Shown: positions 1 to 7,666, counted from the stretch's first letter. The stretch: DNA of 10,482 nucleotides from Streptomyces griseus (GCA_943323705.2 CALPIT020000073.1:1-10482), one strand, 5' to 3'. The notes: a model not told the origin generated them from the sequence alone. Made by a program: numbers and translations.

Positions 1-2361
1 ATTTTATTACAATTAAAAAAACTGAATGTACTCGGTTCGGTGCTTTATGTGGCTGCGCATCCTGATGATGAGAACACAAGACTTTTAGCCTATTTCGCAA
101 ATGAGAAACTATACAAAACAGCTTATCTCAGTTTGACTCGTGGTGATGGTGGACAAAATCTAATCGGCGACGAACAAGGCATTGATTTGGGATTAATCAG
201 AACACAAGAATTATTGGCAGCAAGAAGAATTGATGGAGCCGAACAGTTTTTTACCCGAGCTTATGATTTCGGTTATAGCAAAAATCCTGAGGAAGCCTTA
301 AAGATATGGAACCACGATAAGATTTTATATGATGTGGTGAAGATTATCAGGATGAATCGCCCAGATATTATTATTTGTCGTTTCCCAACAACAGGAGAAG
401 GTGGTCATGGTCATCATACGGCATCTGCCATCTTAGCTCAAGAAGCTTATGAAGCTGCGGCTGACCCTACAAAATTCCCAGATCAATTGACTGGCAACAT
501 CACAACGTGGAAGGCTAAACGCTTGTTATGGAATACATTTAATTTCGGTTCTAACAATACACAAAAAGAAAACCAGTTTAAAATTGATGCCGGCGTTTAC
601 AATCCTTTACTGGGTAAAACTTACGGAGAAATAGCCTCGTTAAGCAGAAGCCAGCATCAAAGCCAGGGGTTTGGAGTACCAGCGCAAAGAGGCACTGCTG
701 TTGAATATTTTGCAACTATTAAAGGTGATACACTTGTAAACGAATTATTGGACGGTATTAATACTACATGGAAAAGAATCGGTCAATCTGATGTTTCAAA
801 AATATTGGATTCCATCATTTCTAATTACGATATCAATAGTCCTGAGAAATCTGTAAAAGGATTGTTTTACTTACAAAGTCTAATAGAAAAAATACAAGAT
901 GAAAATTTCTGGAAACAAAAAAAGCTATATGAAATAAATAATATGATAATGGCTTGTTCGGGCATTTATGCAGAAGCGACTTCAACAGAAGAAAAAATTG
1001 TTGAAAATGACAGCGCAACAATCAATATGAATTTCTTTTCAAGAACAAAATTATCTGTAACAGATGTCGAGGTCAGTTTTAATCAAAAAGATTTTTCGTT
1101 GGGAAGTGTGGCTTCAAACAAATCTTTGAGTCAAACAAAAACAGTTTTTTTCAATGGAAGCCATGATTTGTCTGAGCCTTATTGGTTGCGTTATGGAAAA
1201 TCAGAAGGAAGTTTCAATGTGCCTGATTCCTTGTTTACTGGTGCTCCTCAAAATACACCATTAGAAGTTGAATTTACTTGTAAAATTGAAGGTCAGTCCA
1301 TTCGCTTCAAAAAGCCCTTACAATATAAATATACCGATCCTGTTAAAGGTGAGTTTTATCAACCAGTGGTGATTGTACCGAAAATTACTATCCGTCCTGA
1401 AACAAACGTTATGTTATCATCAAATGAAGATCATCTGTACACAAATGTGGAGTTGATGGCTTTTGCAAAAACCGGTAATAAAGCTACAAAGCTTGTTAGA
1501 AAATCAACTTCAGCAACGCAAACTGTCCAAAATGTTTTGTATGAAAATTTAAGTTTTAAAAAGAATGAAAAAGAGAATCAGGCCATAAGTTTAACCAATG
1601 GCGTGAATTTGCTTGAAGTTGTTGAAGGAGATAGAATCTACAATGAGCAATTGCATACCATTCAATATGATCATATCCCTCATATTAATTATTATACTTT
1701 AGCTAAGGTTAAATTGGTTATCGAAAAAATTAAAATCTCAGGAAAGAAAATCGGCTATATCGAAGGGGCAGGAGATAAGGTTGCTGAGTCTTTATCTCAA
1801 ATGGGATATGCCGTTTCAAGTATTAAAAAAGATGAAATCAATGCTGATTATTTAAAACAATTTGATGCTATAGTTACAGGAGTTCGTGCATATAATACCA
1901 ATGAATGGTTGAATGATTATTATGTTTTGCTCATGAATTATGTAAATGATGGCGGTGTGTTATTGGTTCAATACAATACCAGTAATCAACTCGGTCCTGT
2001 GAAATCGAAAATTGCTCCATATCCATTCAACATAACCAGAAACAGAGTGACTGATGAAAATGCAAAAATGAATATGTTGTTGCCTAATCACCGAGTATTT
2101 AATTTTCCTAATAAAATAACAGATAAAGATTTTGAAGGTTGGATACAGGAAAGAAGCATCTATCATGCGGGAGATGTTGACTCCAATTATCAGAAATTAT
2201 TGAGCATAAAAGATCCCGGAGAAAATGAAAATGATGGAAGTTTAATTGTTGCCAATTATGGGGAAGGAAAATTTGTGTATACTGGTATTTCATTTTTCAG
2301 ACAACTACCAGCGGGTGTAACGGGAGCGTATAGACTATTTGCAAATTTATTGGCGAAATAA
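1..2361 (+). CDS. PIG-L (LmbE-like) family deacetylase with C-terminal Rossmann-like domain, 5'-truncated
   Basis: The reading frame is open to base 1, so the true start lies outside the window. A GTG at 40 could be read as a start, but it falls inside the first conserved strand (GSVLYVAAHPDDE) and the codons before it (ILLQLKKLNVL) look like normal family sequence. The PIG-L zinc motif AHPDDE is at about 55-72, and the second metal/catalytic motif GGHGHHTA at about 400-423. This family hydrolyses N-acetyl groups on sugars or similar amides using a metal ion. A long beta-rich middle section (about 1000-1700) follows. From about 1738 comes a Rossmann-like ThuA/glutamine-amidotransferase-like domain (KKIGYIEGAGD, then FDAIVTGVRAYN and a GGVLLVQYNT strand). 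With roughly 790 residues visible it is much longer than single-domain bacillithiol-type deacetylases, but this layout is familiar in Bacteroidetes. The substrate is unknown. Such proteins are usually exported, but the signal peptide would be outside the window. The next gene is convergent. Confidence 0.88.
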   Translation: MLLQLKKLNVLGSVLYVAAHPDDENTRLLAYFANEKLYKTAYLSLTRGDGGQNLIGDEQGIDLGLIRTQELLAARRIDGAEQFFTRAYDFGYSKNPEEALKIWNHDKILYDVVKIIRMNRPDIIICRFPTTGEGGHGHHTASAILAQEAYEAAADPTKFPDQLTGNITTWKAKRLLWNTFNFGSNNTQKENQFKIDAGVYNPLLGKTYGEIASLSRSQHQSQGFGVPAQRGTAVEYFATIKGDTLVNELLDGINTTWKRIGQSDVSKILDSIISNYDINSPEKSVKGLFYLQSLIEKIQDENFWKQKKLYEINNMIMACSGIYAEATSTEEKIVENDSATINMNFFSRTKLSVTDVEVSFNQKDFSLGSVASNKSLSQTKTVFFNGSHDLSEPYWLRYGKSEGSFNVPDSLFTGAPQNTPLEVEFTCKIEGQSIRFKKPLQYKYTDPVKGEFYQPVVIVPKITIRPETNVMLSSNEDHLYTNVELMAFAKTGNKATKLVRKSTSATQTVQNVLYENLSFKKNEKENQAISLTNGVNLLEVVEGDRIYNEQLHTIQYDHIPHINYYTLAKVKLVIEKIKISGKKIGYIEGAGDKVAESLSQMGYAVSSIKKDEINADYLKQFDAIVTGVRAYNTNEWLNDYYVLLMNYVNDGGVLLVQYNTSNQLGPVKSKIAPYPFNITRNRVTDENAKMNMLLPNHRVFNFPNKITDKDFEGWIQERSIYHAGDVDSNYQKLLSIKDPGENENDGSLIVANYGEGKFVYTGISFFRQLPAGVTGAYRLFANLLAK

Positions 2362-2378
2362 AATGAGGATTTTTTTTA

Positions 2379-2413
2379 CCGCTGAGAAAAGAGGTAAAAG
2401 AGTTTTCGCTGAG
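2379..2413. repeat. Degenerate dispersed repeat with CGCTGAG direct repeats
   Basis: Eighteen bases after the deacetylase stop, the word CGCTGAG occurs at 2380-2386 and again at 2407-2413, separated by purine-rich sequence. The pattern resembles the 'ACCGC(A)GAG...CGC(A)GAG' filler repeats often seen between Bacteroidetes genes. I infer a decayed copy of that family. No gene or clear terminator is visible in this stretch, although a T-run at 2371-2377 lies just after the stop codon. Confidence 0.35.
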
Positions 2414-2437
2414 TTTATTTATTTGGGTTATTTATTT

Positions 2438-2528
2438 TAGCCCACCATTTCAACATAGCCCACCGTTTCAACGGTGGGTGCATAGGATTTAGCCATTTCA
2501 ACATAGCCTGATTTTTCAACGTTGTGAC
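2438..2528. repeat. Cluster of REP-like hairpin repeats (one intact, three degenerate)
   Basis: An intact copy occupies 2456-2480. Its core, 2459-2478, is a near-perfect palindrome: CCCACCG, then TTTCAA, then CGGTGGG. Degenerate copies flank it: 2438-2455 (TAGCCCACCATTTCAACA, right arm lost), 2490-2503 (TAGCCATTTCAACA, internally deleted) and 2504-2528 (TAGCCTGAT, then TTTTCAACGTTGTG). All start with TAGCC and keep the TTTCAAC centre, so they are probably decayed duplications of one element. Short GC-rich palindromes of this type are dispersed in Bacteroidetes genomes. Mobilisation by a Y1/REP-associated transposase is an inference; none is in the window. Confidence 0.75.
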
Positions 2529-2579
2529 GAAGAGATTATTTGTTTATATAACAGCTAAATATTAACCGACATTTTATAT

Positions 2580-2604
2580 TAGCCCACCGTTTCAACGGTG
2601 GGTG
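2580..2604. repeat. Second intact copy of the CCCACCG/CGGTGGG hairpin repeat
   Basis: These 25 bases are identical to 2456-2480. The palindrome itself is 2583-2602, with a stem of 7 to 9 bp. It lies 12 bases beyond the stop codon of the minus-strand transglutaminase-fold gene, so its transcript would form the hairpin just after translation ends. There is no T-run after it on the minus strand, so it is more likely an RNA-end stabiliser or simply a repeat than a canonical Rho-independent terminator. Confidence 0.75.
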
Positions 2605-2616
2605 AGAAGGGGAAAT

Positions 2617-3576
2617 TTATTCAGAAGATTCAACCATATAAGTAATCGTTACCTTCCCATCCACAATTATTTTCACAGGATAAGTATCTTCTTTTTTGAA
2701 AAAACAACTAAAAAATATTTCATTACCTTTTGTAGTAACATTTACTCTTTCCGGTTTTTGTTCTTTGTTGCCTTCGCCAATGACAATAGAAATATTGTTG
2801 ATACTTTGAACGTCATTTGCTTTAAAGCTGAATAAATTAGATACGGTTGGTTTTGTTTGAATGAAACCGTTGGCAGGGTTGGGTTTGATTACGCCCAATT
2901 GATAAGCACCTTCGTGTATTAGTGGCAGTGAGTAGAAATCTTTGATACTTTTTGAGCCTTCTCCCATTAGCCATGCCTGATTATCTGGGAAATGATCTAG
3001 ATTGAAAATATTTTTATTGGCAAAGAAATAATCACCGGAAAACTTTCGAGTGAAACGGGTTTGCTTGGTGTCTAAGTAACCACTAGCTTTTGCGGCATCC
3101 ACATAATACCAGGCATTTGGACTGGTGCCTAATTGAATCACATTCCATGAGTAGTTGATGGCATCAGGTATTTCATTGATTTGTTCGGCATTGTATTTTG
3201 TGTAACCATCTACAACCAAACAACGAATGTCGGCCTGACTGCACATCTCCTGAAACAGCATGGCAAATCCAAGTGGGGTAGACTTCCTTAACTTAATTAC
3301 ATTTTCTGGTTCGGTATTTTTGTTGTCACCCGAGCGAATCGCCTTGGGGTCTAATTCTATATTATTGGCTATCCAGGTATAAATAGCGCGGGCTTTATTT
3401 TCTTTATCGGTAAATGGAGCAGTAATGGTGTCGACGATGTTAGCGACGTTGGATTTTTCAAGCGGGCCAATTTCAAAAATGAAATTATCAGTTTTCTGAT
3501 ACTTCGAATTTGAAATTTGAGATATTCCATTATTCAAAAAAAATAAGCTCATAATGAATAAAAAGGAATATCTCAT
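2617..3576 (-). CDS. Secreted transglutaminase-fold protein, probably catalytically inactive
   Basis: This is a 319-residue protein with an N-terminal signal peptide (hydrophobic residues 4-17, cleavage probably near GISQ, 17-20). It carries transglutaminase-core landmarks: KARAIYTWIANNIELDP (61-77, the usual RAIYxWIxxNIxYD element), LGFAMLFQEMC (102-112) and the strand WYYVDAAKASGYLD (156-169). In active members these elements read CxGYAxLF, N-H-x-W-N and WYxxD. Here the Cys position is Pro101 and the His position is Tyr142 (INYSWNV); only Asp160 is kept. Both replacements were read from the bases (about 3274-3276 and 3151-3153 on the plus strand). A beta-rich C-terminal domain of about 80 residues follows, ending in a probable Ig-like strand pattern. 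It starts 24 bp after the LTxxQ gene and is probably co-transcribed with it. The role is unknown: perhaps binding or scaffolding in the envelope, perhaps a distant subfamily with displaced catalytic residues. Confidence 0.8.
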   Translation of the reverse strand: MRYSFLFIMSLFFLNNGISQISNSKYQKTDNFIFEIGPLEKSNVANIVDTITAPFTDKENKARAIYTWIANNIELDPKAIRSGDNKNTEPENVIKLRKSTPLGFAMLFQEMCSQADIRCLVVDGYTKYNAEQINEIPDAINYSWNVIQLGTSPNAWYYVDAAKASGYLDTKQTRFTRKFSGDYFFANKNIFNLDHFPDNQAWLMGEGSKSIKDFYSLPLIHEGAYQLGVIKPNPANGFIQTKPTVSNLFSFKANDVQSINNISIVIGEGNKEQKPERVNVTTKGNEIFFSCFFKKEDTYPVKIIVDGKVTITYMVESSE

Positions 3577-3600
3577 AAATCAAAAGTATTAGGTTTTAAA

Positions 3601-3969
3601 TTATTCGCTGTCTTTAGATTTGCTGTGTGTGGCTTTGTAAGTTTCCAATTGTTGTGGAGTAAGTATAGCCTTAAATGCTTTAGAATTTTCCTTTTTTAAT
3701 TCCTTCAATTTAGCTGCTTTTTGATCTGCTGCTAACGTACCATCTGCTTCAATTTTAGCTTTATCAGCTTTGTTCTTTTTGTTTAATTCTTTCATTTTGC
3801 TTTTCTGGTCATCAGTAAGATTAAGATCTTTGTACTTGTCTTTTTGGTTTTCTGATTTTGCTGCTGGAGCGATAGTGCCAGCAGGTGCTTCATTCAATTC
3901 TTTTTTTGCTTGAGAGAAACCATTTGCACCGATTAAAACTAGAGAAGCGATTACGACGATTTTTTTCAT
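3601..3969 (-). CDS. Small secreted lysine-rich LTxxQ (Spy/CpxP-like) protein
   Basis: This is a 122-residue protein. Residues 1-20 form a classic signal peptide (MKK, hydrophobic core, GFSQ). A low-complexity Ala/Pro linker (about 26-38) precedes a helical, strongly charged region with two LTxxQ motifs, LTDDQ at 51-55 and LTPQQ at 103-107, framing a coiled-coil-like helical hairpin. The two motifs and the helical spacing are the signature of the Spy/CpxP superfamily, which in enterobacteria are periplasmic chaperones and stress sensors. About a fifth of the mature residues are lysine. In Bacteroidetes many such short proteins exist with no assigned role, so a chaperone function here is inference. 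The ATG at 3967-3969 is the natural start because the signal peptide begins there. Upstream, 3970-4054 is AT-rich, and a promoter presumably lies there, but I see no clean -7 box. Confidence 0.78.
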   Translation of the reverse strand: MKKIVVIASLVLIGANGFSQAKKELNEAPAGTIAPAAKSENQKDKYKDLNLTDDQKSKMKELNKKNKADKAKIEADGTLAADQKAAKLKELKKENSKAFKAILTPQQLETYKATHSKSKDSE

Positions 3970-4054
3970 TTTTGAACTTGTTTTTAGAACTGTAAATAAT
4001 ATTTTTTAATAGCGGGTATTCAGACTAACTATTTCTCACAAAGATTAAATATAG

Positions 4055-4088
4055 AAAAAAAATCCTCCAATAAAGGAGGATTTTTTTT
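4055..4088 (-). terminator. Rho-independent terminator after glnN
   Basis: A symmetric hairpin: eight A, stem TCCTCC, six-base loop, stem GGAGGA, eight T. It begins 13 bases past the glnN stop codon. On the minus strand it reads the same way, ending in a run of eight T, so it can stop glnN transcription. Its symmetry would also stop transcripts coming from the left. It insulates glnN from the LTxxQ gene downstream on the same strand. Confidence 0.9.
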
Positions 4089-4101
4089 CAAATTGTAAAT
4101 A

Positions 4102-6297
4102 TTATCTTAAAAATAATAATTCACGATATTTTGGTAAAGGCCATAAACTGTCATCAACCATCAATTCTAACTTGTCTGCATGGTATCTGATCACATCAAA
4201 ATAGTTGCCTTTTACATCATCGCAATATGCAATGGCCTTACTTCTTGTATCTTTTATTTCGTTTGCTTTTTTGCGGGCTTCTATCATGGCAGCCACATTT
4301 TTACTAATCAAATTAACGTGTTCGCTTATTTTTTCTAGCGTTAATTTCTGACTTTCGTAAGTAGATGCATTTAATCCCGCATCTTTCAATCCTCTGATAT
4401 TTTCAATCAAGCTATTTTGATATTTCAAAGCAGCAGGAATGATATAAGTACTCGCCAAATCGCCCATCACTCTTGCTTCAATTTGTACCTTCTTGATATA
4501 TTCTTCCAGCATAATTTCATGTCTGGCTTCCAACTCAAGATGATTGTAAATATGATGGTCTTCGAATAATTTCTTAGCCTTATCTGCTGCGTAAGCATCC
4601 AATGAAACCGGCGTTGTTTTTATATTCGGCAAGCCTCTTTTTTCAGCTTCTTTTTCCCACTCATCGCTGTAGCCATCACCTTCAAATAACACTTTTTTGC
4701 TTTCTACAATATATTTCTGAATCACTTGCAAAATAGCTACCTCTTTCTTTTCGCCTTTTTCTATCAATCCATCAACTTCAGCTTTAAAGTTTTTCAACGT
4801 TTCAGCCATTACAGTATTTAATACAGTCATTGGTCCTGCGCAATTTGCAGAAGAACCAACAGCACGGAATTCAAACTTGTTTCCGGTAAATGCAAATGGA
4901 GAGGTACGGTTACGATCTGTATTATCCAACATCAATTCTGGAATGCTCTTGTGAATATCCAATTTCAACATCGCTTCGTCTGTTTCATCAAAATTTCCAC
5001 CAACTCTAGTTTCTATTTGATTCAAAACATCAGTAAGATATTTACCAATGAAAATTGAAATGATAGCAGGAGGGGCTTCATTTGCTCCTAATCTGTGGTC
5101 ATTGCTCGCACTGGCGATAGAAGCTCTGATTAATTCAGCATAATCATGAACTGCTTTAATAGTATTGACAAAGAATGTCAAGAACATCAAATTTGTTTTG
5201 GGTGTTTTACCTGGAGCTAAAAGATTAACGCCTGTATCTGTAGCCATACTCCAGTTGTTGTGCTTTCCACTTCCGTTGATGCCGGCGAATGGTTTTTCAT
5301 GCAACAACACAATTAAATTATGACGCTTAGCTACTCTGGTCATTATATCCATCAACAAGGTATTGTGATCTACTGCCAAATTAAGCTCTTCGAAAATAGG
5401 TGCACACTCAAACTGAGCAGGTGCCACTTCGTTATGTCTTGTTCTTAATGGTATACCCAATTTATATGACTCTTTTTCGAAGTCTTTCATGAACGCATAG
5501 ACGCGCTCAGGAATCGCACCGAAATAATGATCTTCCAATTGCTGTCCTTTTGCAGGTGCATGTCCGAATACAGTTCTGCCGGTTAAAACTAAGTCTGGTC
5601 TGGCTGTTGCCAATCCCGCATCGATTACAAAATATTCTTGCTCCCATCCTAAAGTTGCATTTACTTTAGATACATTCTTATCGAAATACTGACAAACATC
5701 TACAGCAGCTTTATCTAATGCTACAATCGCTTTCAACAAAGGTGTTTTGGTATCTAAAGATTCACCGGTATAAGAAACGAAAATGGTAGGAATGCAAAGT
5801 GTTTTACCTTGACCTGTCTCCATGATGAACGCAGGAGATGATGGGTCCCATGCAGTATATCCTCTCGCTTCAAAAGTTGCTCTCAATCCTCCACTAGGAA
5901 ATGAAGAAGCATCTGGTTCTTGTTGAATCAAAGCTGCACCATCAAATTCTTGGATAGGAGTGCCGTCGCCTTTTAAAGTAAAAAATGAATCATGCTTTTC
6001 AGCAGACAATCCTGTTAATGGTTGAAACCAGTGTGTAAAGTGGGTAACGCCTTTTTCTTCAGCCCATGCTTTTAAACCATTGGCAATGTTACTTCCCATG
6101 GTACGGTCGATTTTTTTACCTCCGCGTGTAGAAGAAATAAGACTTTTATAAGCTTCATCACTTAGGTAATGACGTGCTACTTTTATTGTAAATACATTCT
6201 CATTGAAAATTGAAGTTATCTTCTCGTTGGATTTTACTTCATAATTAATCGCATTTTTAGCGACATTCTTGATGGCGGTAAATCTTAATGATTCCAT
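4102..6297 (-). CDS. glnN: Glutamine synthetase type III
   Basis: This 731-residue protein matches the usual length of GSIII (about 700-735). It makes glutamine from glutamate, ammonia and ATP in the cytoplasm and assembles, as known for the family, into a dodecamer. The GSIII-specific N-terminal region contains RATFEARGYTAWDPSSPAF (139-157). The catalytic domain carries GWEQEYFVID (217-226, metal-binding Glu), RHNEVAPAQFE (287-297), the ATP/glutamate-site motif NGSGKHNNWS (341-350) and NRTSPFAFTGNKFEFRAVGSS (463-483). All look intact. The remaining C-terminal residues form a long, mostly helical region typical of type III. The ATG at 6295-6297 gives the expected MxxLRF start and is preceded by A-rich sequence with no Shine-Dalgarno, normal for this phylum. 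It is a single-gene unit with its own candidate promoter and a strong terminator. No PII, transporter or glutamate synthase gene is adjacent. Confidence 0.97.
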   Translation of the reverse strand: MESLRFTAIKNVAKNAINYEVKSNEKITSIFNENVFTIKVARHYLSDEAYKSLISSTRGGKKIDRTMGSNIANGLKAWAEEKGVTHFTHWFQPLTGLSAEKHDSFFTLKGDGTPIQEFDGAALIQQEPDASSFPSGGLRATFEARGYTAWDPSSPAFIMETGQGKTLCIPTIFVSYTGESLDTKTPLLKAIVALDKAAVDVCQYFDKNVSKVNATLGWEQEYFVIDAGLATARPDLVLTGRTVFGHAPAKGQQLEDHYFGAIPERVYAFMKDFEKESYKLGIPLRTRHNEVAPAQFECAPIFEELNLAVDHNTLLMDIMTRVAKRHNLIVLLHEKPFAGINGSGKHNNWSMATDTGVNLLAPGKTPKTNLMFLTFFVNTIKAVHDYAELIRASIASASNDHRLGANEAPPAIISIFIGKYLTDVLNQIETRVGGNFDETDEAMLKLDIHKSIPELMLDNTDRNRTSPFAFTGNKFEFRAVGSSANCAGPMTVLNTVMAETLKNFKAEVDGLIEKGEKKEVAILQVIQKYIVESKKVLFEGDGYSDEWEKEAEKRGLPNIKTTPVSLDAYAADKAKKLFEDHHIYNHLELEARHEIMLEEYIKKVQIEARVMGDLASTYIIPAALKYQNSLIENIRGLKDAGLNASTYESQKLTLEKISEHVNLISKNVAAMIEARKKANEIKDTRSKAIAYCDDVKGNYFDVIRYHADKLELMVDDSLWPLPKYRELLFLR

Positions 6298-6316
6298 TTT
6301 GTTTTATTTTAAGCTA

Positions 6317-6347
6317 CAAAATAAACTCATTAATGCGAAAAAGTCAA
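6317..6347 (-). promoter_or_regulatory. Candidate Bacteroidetes-type promoter of glnN
   Basis: Read on the minus strand, TTG (6345-6347) is followed after 21 bases by TATTTTG (6317-6323), close to the -33 TTG / -7 TAnnTTTG pattern of the Bacteroidetes primary sigma factor. The -7 box is one T short of consensus. Transcription would begin around 6311, giving a leader of about a dozen A-rich bases before the ATG. The surrounding 115 bp are very AT-rich, so a chance match is possible. Confidence 0.4.
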
Positions 6348-6412
6348 TTTATTTTGAATAAAAGTTTAAAAAATGAAGTCATTGTGAATAAAAACAAAAC
6401 ATATTTATAAAT

Positions 6413-7666
6413 TTAATGTGTTTTTTTGGGCTTGTTTAATGAAATCAAGCAAAGAATTGGAGTTATAATAAATGGTAGGTATATGCTTTTATACCTTACA
6501 ATGGAATTGAGATTGGGAATAATATATCCAATCATAATAAACATGGTAAATGCAACTGCAAAGCCAAACCAAATAAAATGAGAATGAGTTTGGGCTCTTC
6601 TTCTCAATAAAAGAACCAAAACCAAAGGCAATAAGAATAAAATAACCCATTCCAATGACGCAACAATACCTGTCCAATGATTTGTTTTCCAAAAATGGGG
6701 CTGCAGAAAACCGTGATCTACAGCTTCAGGGAAGTTTTTCGCAAAGCTGTGTAAATCTGGTGTCAACGCTGTCAACTCAATTTGAGATTTCGCCTTGGGT
6801 AGTTTAAGGAACTCTTCTTGTCGGTCTGATATGATTCGTAAAGGTTGAAACGAAGTCGAAAAAAAATCACAGGCTATTATAAAAAATAATGCTGTTATAT
6901 ATAGGGTACCATAAACAACTACCGGTTTCATTTTTAATTTATTTGTCAGCACAAAACCTATTGTTGCGGGAATCAGCGCTATGGCAAGAAAATTTCGCAT
7001 CAACAAAATCATGAAAAAAGAAACCAGTATAAATACACATCTTTTCCATGTGAACTTTTCTGTTATTGAAAAGAAAATACCATAACTGTAAAAGCAAAGC
7101 GCTGAATAAACAAACAAGTCTTTATGAATGCCTGAACTGAACAGTAAAGTGGTGGGGATCAAAAAGCATCCCATTATGACAATCCATTTTCTGCTTGGAA
7201 AAATAATGATGAAAACTCGGTAAATGGCAATACTTCCTAAAAATGGAATGATGTTTAACAGCAACACATTCGTATTGAAATGGCCCCTGCTGATAATATT
7301 CAGAAACGCAAGGAATTTAGTGATAATATTATTTCTGAGGTCATTCCAATAAGAACCAACTGCATCGAAATAACCGCCGTATGTATTTTGGTAGGGAGAA
7401 TAAAATATATCGGTGAAAAATAGCTGAGGTTTATGAATAAGGTTTTGAAACTCTACAATCCCTTCGTTATTTAATGTTGTATAATCGTTTAAAGGAGAAA
7501 AATAATGAGCTAGCCATCCCAATGTTAATCCAGCAGCAATTCTTGTAATAAATAAAGCCAATATTATTTTCGGACTCAATGCTGAATTTCTGACAAAAGG
7601 AATTTTGACAATAGTCCAGCATAAAAAGACAAAAACGATAAAAAAAACGAAATACTGCAATGGCAA
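6413..7666 (-). CDS. Polytopic inner-membrane protein of unknown function, TTG start
   Basis: This is a 417-residue, strongly hydrophobic protein with about ten predicted membrane helices (roughly 3-22, 32-54, 131-155, 161-178, 184-202, 209-223, 225-241, 248-269, 333-354, 364-383 and 395-410, some uncertain). Two loops stand out: a soluble loop at about 56-125 rich in Asn, Tyr and Phe, and one at about 270-332. Short polar motifs next to helices, SSGIHKD (177-183) and NSIVRYKSIYLPF (387-399), recall elements in Wzy-like polymerases and GT-C glycosyltransferases that handle lipid-linked sugars, but I cannot assign a family. No ATG is available: the frame upstream has none, and the next Met is at residue 165, so TTG at 7664-7666 (or TTG two codons later) is the likely start. 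It is divergent from purL with a 103 bp gap. No glycan-synthesis neighbours support the idea. Confidence 0.72.
   Translation of the reverse strand: MPLQYFVFFIVFVFLCWTIVKIPFVRNSALSPKIILALFITRIAAGLTLGWLAHYFSPLNDYTTLNNEGIVEFQNLIHKPQLFFTDIFYSPYQNTYGGYFDAVGSYWNDLRNNIITKFLAFLNIISRGHFNTNVLLLNIIPFLGSIAIYRVFIIIFPSRKWIVIMGCFLIPTTLLFSSGIHKDLFVYSALCFYSYGIFFSITEKFTWKRCVFILVSFFMILLMRNFLAIALIPATIGFVLTNKLKMKPVVVYGTLYITALFFIIACDFFSTSFQPLRIISDRQEEFLKLPKAKSQIELTALTPDLHSFAKNFPEAVDHGFLQPHFWKTNHWTGIVASLEWVILFLLPLVLVLLLRRRAQTHSHFIWFGFAVAFTMFIMIGYIIPNLNSIVRYKSIYLPFIITPILCLISLNKPKKTH

Noticed and set aside
833..1021. Short minus-strand open frames inside the deacetylase gene (833-1021, 1960-2166, 2108-2293) and inside purL (7800-8072, minus), plus a plus-strand alternate frame within purL (8749-8973)
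   Set aside because: Each lies wholly within a well-supported gene, has low-complexity translation and no start signals. They are shadows of AT-rich coding sequence.
2602..2835. A 77-codon plus-strand open frame
   Set aside because: It starts inside the hairpin repeat and is otherwise antisense to the transglutaminase-fold gene. The Phe/Asn-rich translation looks like a shadow frame.
3577..3600. TACTTTTG just before the transglutaminase-fold start as a separate promoter (-7 box)
   Set aside because: It fits TAnnTTTG but ends only four bases before the ATG, and there is no TTG at the -33 distance. Co-transcription with the LTxxQ gene is simpler.
6489..6692. A 67-codon hydrophobic minus-strand frame inside the membrane protein gene, possibly a frameshift
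   Set aside because: The main frame continues uninterrupted through this region with good membrane helices, so this is a shifted reading of the same sequence, not a broken gene or a separate small protein.
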